From Mycobacterium pseudokansasii (GTDB lineage: Bacteria; Actinomycetota; Actinomycetes; Mycobacteriales; Mycobacteriaceae), in contig NZ_UPHU01000001.1 of assembly GCF_900566075.1 (NCBI RefSeq), positions 1,550,001-1,614,000 on the forward strand: 64,000 bases of DNA, written 5' to 3'. The notes under the pieces were generated by a model that was not told the DNA's origin, made no database searches, and saw only the letters and a program-made list of their open reading frames with translations. Below are positions 61,032 to 64,000 of this stretch, piece after piece. Position numbers and translations under genes: made by a program. Each line of letters begins with the position of its first letter. Positions within the stretch are counted from its first letter, which is position 1.

Positions 61032-62126
61032 TCAGTGCCGTCCCAGGTCGTGAGTCTGCATCTCGGCGCACGGGGTGAGTCGCCGACGGGTATCGATGGC
61101 GATCACCTGCCAGTCGACGGTCGAATACTCGTCGAATTTGCGGCGCGCCCGCTCTCGTGCCTTTTCGGGTGCGCCATGGTGAATCCCTTGGGGCGCATGG
61201 GAGATCAGCCCCGGTGTCATCGGAATGCCGTACAGCGAACCGCCGTGGAAGAAGGCGATCTCGTCGTAGTCGACGTTGCGGTGATACCAGGGTGTGCGCT
61301 CGGTGCCGGGGACGCCCTCGGCGGGTTTGGGCAGAAAGTTCATCACGTAGACCCCGGTGGCCTGCATGAACAGGTGCACCGTCGGCGGAAGGTGGACGCT
61401 GTCGGAGGTGATCACGTTGTAGTCGGCGATGTTGAAGGTGAATGGGAAATTGTCGCCGCGCCAGCCTTCGACGTCGATCGGATTGTGTCGGTAGTAAAGG
61501 CGTGTCGGGCCTTCCCGATGGATCAGCCGCACCTCGTACTCGTCACGGCCGTCGTCGTCGATCGGCCCCGGCTCCGGGATGGTGACCTGCGACGGATCGA
61601 ACGGGAAGTGCCGGCCCAACGCGCCCGGCGGCGGCACCCGAAACTCGTCGGTGGCCTCGACCATCAGCAGGGTCGTTTCGCTGTCCGGTATCTGGCGCCA
61701 GGTGCAGGCCTTGGGGATATAGACCCAGTCGCCCTCCCGGTAACGCAACGGGCCGAACTCGGTTTCGGCCATGCCGCTGCCCCGGTGGACGAAGCACAGC
61801 AAGTCGCCGTCAACGTGGCGAGAGTAGAACGGCATGGGCTCGCGGCGGCGGCGGCTCAGCAGAATCCGGCAGTCGGTGTTGTGGAACATCAGCAGCGGAC
61901 CGCCGTTGGCATCGGTGGAGTCGCTGGGTTCGAGCTCGCTGGCCAGCACGTCCACGGGCCGCAGTGGGCCGACCGCCCGGTACGCGGTGGGGTCGTGGCG
62001 GCGGTAGATGTTGGCGGTCCGCCCGGTGAAGCCGCCGCGGCCCAGTTCGTCGTCCTTGAGCCCGTCGAGATCGGCATGCAGGCGCCGCGGTGTCCGGCCC
62101 TTTCGCAGGTGGACAAAGGATTCCAT
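61032..62126 (-). CDS. Homogentisate 1,2-dioxygenase-like cupin enzyme
   Basis: 364 aa from ATG 62126 (GGAG 8 nt upstream); a TTG 8 codons earlier has no better site. HgmA-superfamily features: WYHRNVDYDEIAFFHGG and ISHAPQGIHHGAPEKARERA with His/Glu metal ligands, plus a cupin region GDWVYIPKACTWRQIPD. Shorter than typical homogentisate dioxygenases (about 430 aa). The neighbours are CoA-transferase and acyl-CoA enzymes, not fumarylacetoacetase/maleylacetoacetate isomerase, so the substrate is probably a related aromatic. First gene of the operon. Confidence 0.82.
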   Translation of the reverse strand: MESFVHLRKGRTPRRLHADLDGLKDDELGRGGFTGRTANIYRRHDPTAYRAVGPLRPVDVLASELEPSDSTDANGGPLLMFHNTDCRILLSRRRREPMPFYSRHVDGDLLCFVHRGSGMAETEFGPLRYREGDWVYIPKACTWRQIPDSETTLLMVEATDEFRVPPPGALGRHFPFDPSQVTIPEPGPIDDDGRDEYEVRLIHREGPTRLYYRHNPIDVEGWRGDNFPFTFNIADYNVITSDSVHLPPTVHLFMQATGVYVMNFLPKPAEGVPGTERTPWYHRNVDYDEIAFFHGGSLYGIPMTPGLISHAPQGIHHGAPEKARERARRKFDEYSTVDWQVIAIDTRRRLTPCAEMQTHDLGRH

Positions 62127-62180
62127 ACGTCGGCTCCAGGGCTCGGGCAAAGTCAGGGGACGTTCCGCAACACAAAACTG

Positions 62181-62196
62181 AAAGTGATATTACTTT
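62181..62196. promoter_or_regulatory. Candidate TetR operator upstream of the catabolic operon
   Basis: AAAGTGATATTACTTT is a 16-bp palindrome with 14 of 16 positions symmetric, in an AT-rich island 55 bp before the dioxygenase start. Size and placement fit a TetR dimer site overlapping the promoter; the operon encodes a TetR protein. Confidence 0.55.
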
Positions 62197-62495
62197 TCTT
62201 TATCGCGGACGCAAGGGTCCGTTGTCGTGTAATCGGGTCGCCTCGGTATTTCCGCCGCCTAGAGCGACCCGGCCGTCAGGCAATCATTGACTGGATGCTC
62301 TGCGACAGCCGCCATCCACCCAGCCGTCCCGACGAGACCCCTTCCCCGGTACCCGAGGCCACCAGACCATACGCCACGCGAAGCTAAACTCGCTCAGCCG
62401 CGGATGCATGAACGCGGCGGGGCGTGTTTCACCCTCAACCGATGCGACGGCAACGCGATGTTATGCCACCGACATCTGACGCCTGCTCCGAGATT

Positions 62496-62516
62496 AGGCG
62501 AAATGCGAAAACGCCT
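62496..62516 (-). terminator. Weak hairpin after the P-type ATPase gene
   Basis: AGGCG and CGCCT form a 5-bp stem around an 11-nt loop, starting 4 nt after the ATPase stop on the minus strand. No clear T-run follows, so termination is uncertain. Confidence 0.25.
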
Positions 62517-62519
62517 GAC

Positions 62520-64000
62520 CTACAAGGCTTGCGTTGATCCGGCAAGGGCGTTGATGCGTCCGGCGCGCACACCGTTGGCGATGACAACGACTTCGGTGAG
62601 TTCGTGCACGAATACGACTGCGGCCAGCCCGAGTGTTCCGAACAACGACAACGGCATCAGCACGGTGATGATCGCCAGGGATAGCCCGATGTTTTGCAGC
62701 ATGATCTGGCGGGAGCGACGAGCGTGGTCCAGTGCTTGGGGCAGGTGGCGCAGGTCTTGGCCCATCAGGGCGACGTCGGCGGTTTCGATCGCCACGTCGG
62801 TTCCCATGGCTCCCATCGCGATTCCCAAGTCGGCGGCGGCCAAAGCCGGAGCGTCGTTGACGCCGTCACCCACCATCGCGGTAGGCCGCTGCGCACGTAA
62901 CTCCGCGACCAGCCGTGCTTTGTCCTCAGGCCGTAGTTCGGCATACACGTCCCCGATTCCCGCTTGGGCGGCCAGAGCGGCCGCGGTGGCGTGATTGTCA
63001 CCGGTGAGCATCGCCACCTGGTAACCGCCGGCGCGCAGCTCGGCAACGACCTCGGCGGCTTCCGGGCGTAGTTCGTCGCGCACGGCGATGGCACCGAGCA
63101 ATTTCTCGTCACGTTCGACGAGGACTGCTGTCGCTCCACCTTGTTGCATGCGCGACACGTGATCGGTGAGGTCACCCGAATCGAACCAGCCGGGTCGCCC
63201 CAACCGGACGTTATGCCCGTCGAGCCGGCCAGTTAGTCCCGCACCGGGGATGGCCTGAACGTCGCTGGCAGCTCCGATAGGCGCTGCGGTTGCAGCGAGA
63301 ACGGCTGGGGCCAGCGGATGTTCACTGCGGGCCTCCAGTGCGGCCGCAATCGCCAGAACCTCTTCGCGGGTGGCGCCGTTGGTGGTCGCGACGTCGATCA
63401 CCTTGGGCCGGTTGGCCGTTAGCGTTCCGGTCTTGTCCAGGGCTATCAGGCCGATCGTGCCCAGGCTTTCCAGGGCGGCGCCACCCTTGATGAGTACGCC
63501 GAACTTGGCGGCCGCACCGATGGCCGCGACGACCGCCACCGGCACAGCGATGGCCAGGGCGCACGGGGAGGCTGCGACCAGCACCACCAGAGCGCGTTCG
63601 ATCCAGAGCGTCGGGCTACCGAAAATACTGCCCGCGCCGGCGATCGCCGCCCCGGCGACCAGGATGCTCGGCACCAGCGGCCGCGCGATGCGGTCGGCTA
63701 GCCGTTGGCTGGCACCTTTTCGCGCCTGTTCGGCTTCCACGATGTGCACGATGCGGGCCAGCGAGTTGTCCTCGGCGGTCGTGGTGACCTCCACCAGCAG
63801 CACTCCGGAACCGTTGATCGACCCCGCGAACACCTCGTCACCAGGTCCGGCTTCCACCGGTACGGACTCGCCGGTGATCGCCGAGACATCCAACGCGGTG
63901 CGCCCGTCAAGAATGATGCCGTCAGTGGCCAGACGTTCACCGGCCTTGACGATCATCTGGTCACCGACCTGGAGGTCAGCCGCGGGGACCACGGTTTCGG
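62520..64000 (-). CDS. P1B-type metal-transporting ATPase (partial, N-terminus outside window)
   Basis: 493 codons, open to the window edge; the N-terminal third is missing. Actuator TGES (ITGESVPVE), membrane metal motif SPC in VAASPCALAIAVP, phosphorylation site DKTGTLT, SEHPL, nucleotide-site GDGVNDAPAL and final helices FVHELTEVVVIANGVRAGR. SPC instead of CPC, together with the HE motif in the last helices, points to P1B-4-like transporters (Co/Ni/Fe or Zn class), similar to mycobacterial CtpG/CtpD/CtpJ. Exports or imports divalent metal at the plasma membrane. Unrelated to the adjacent operon. Confidence 0.92.
   Translation of the reverse strand, partial: ETVVPAADLQVGDQMIVKAGERLATDGIILDGRTALDVSAITGESVPVEAGPGDEVFAGSINGSGVLLVEVTTTAEDNSLARIVHIVEAEQARKGASQRLADRIARPLVPSILVAGAAIAGAGSIFGSPTLWIERALVVLVAASPCALAIAVPVAVVAAIGAAAKFGVLIKGGAALESLGTIGLIALDKTGTLTANRPKVIDVATTNGATREEVLAIAAALEARSEHPLAPAVLAATAAPIGAASDVQAIPGAGLTGRLDGHNVRLGRPGWFDSGDLTDHVSRMQQGGATAVLVERDEKLLGAIAVRDELRPEAAEVVAELRAGGYQVAMLTGDNHATAAALAAQAGIGDVYAELRPEDKARLVAELRAQRPTAMVGDGVNDAPALAAADLGIAMGAMGTDVAIETADVALMGQDLRHLPQALDHARRSRQIMLQNIGLSLAIITVLMPLSLFGTLGLAAVVFVHELTEVVVIANGVRAGRINALAGSTQAL

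Larger units (their letters stand above)
62127..62519. other. 393-bp gap holding the operon promoter region
   Basis: No supportable gene. It contains the palindrome at 62181-62196 and the AT-rich stretch around it (probable promoter of the dioxygenase operon), then about 300 bp with nothing recognisable up to the ATPase stop. Confidence 0.55.

Noticed and set aside
61035..62387. Plus-strand open frame opposite the dioxygenase
   Set aside because: No domain or ribosome site; the minus-strand gene has metal-site motifs and operon context.

Overview
The window is GC-rich actinobacterial DNA from a Mycobacterium, most likely a slow-growing non-tuberculous species of the M. kansasii / M. marinum / M. 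gordonae type. The evidence is a complete nuoA-N operon, several PPE and PPE-MPTR genes, frequent GTG starts with 1-4 nt stop/start overlaps, and a gene order that matches M. tuberculosis Rv3171c back to Rv3143 read in reverse. Homologues are named from remembered family sequences and lengths; no database was searched.

Layout. 1-905 is a Tat-exported flavin amine oxidase cut by the window edge. 1075-11589 is the Rv3171c-Rv3162c block: an alpha/beta hydrolase (hpx), aofH, an Rv3169 homologue, the Rv3168 APH-like kinase and its divergent TetR repressor Rv3167c, then a short-chain dehydrogenase and the DUF4129 / MoxR3 / DUF58 membrane module. 11782-15776 holds two PPE-MPTR genes, followed by a vapBC toxin-antitoxin pair, a decayed PPE fragment and a 14-TM drug-efflux type MFS transporter. 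18691-34330 is the 14-gene nuo operon (proton-pumping NADH:menaquinone oxidoreductase, complex I) on the minus strand. An atypical response-regulator receiver and a DedA/phospholipid-methyltransferase-like pair lie upstream of it.

37017-50128 is accessory and PPE-dominated: a PPE gene with a probably frameshifted tail, a YceI protein, a SnoaL-like protein, an MPTR PPE, and 35 bp later a giant PPE gene of about 2740 codons. The C-terminal repeats of the giant PPE are not the usual MPTR type and include a 3.7 kb array of almost identical 513/510-bp units. Two IS1634-like insertion sequences sit head-to-tail directly after it, each bounded by the same hexamer TCTAAA.

54550-62126 is a tightly coupled eight-gene catabolic operon on the minus strand: homogentisate-dioxygenase-like cupin, alpha/beta hydrolase, CaiB-type CoA-transferase, HMG-CoA-lyase-like aldolase, TetR regulator, acyl-CoA dehydrogenase, APH-like kinase and a DUF6285-like small protein. 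The last three resemble the LvaC/LvaA/LvaB trio of levulinate catabolism, so a phosphorylation-dependent 4-hydroxyacyl-CoA route is a testable guess. A near-perfect 16-bp palindrome upstream is a candidate operator. The window ends inside a P1B-type metal-transporting ATPase.

The strongest candidates for something not well described are the giant repeat PPE (41906-50128) and the dioxygenase/Lva-like operon (54550-62126). No rRNA, tRNA or CRISPR array was seen.
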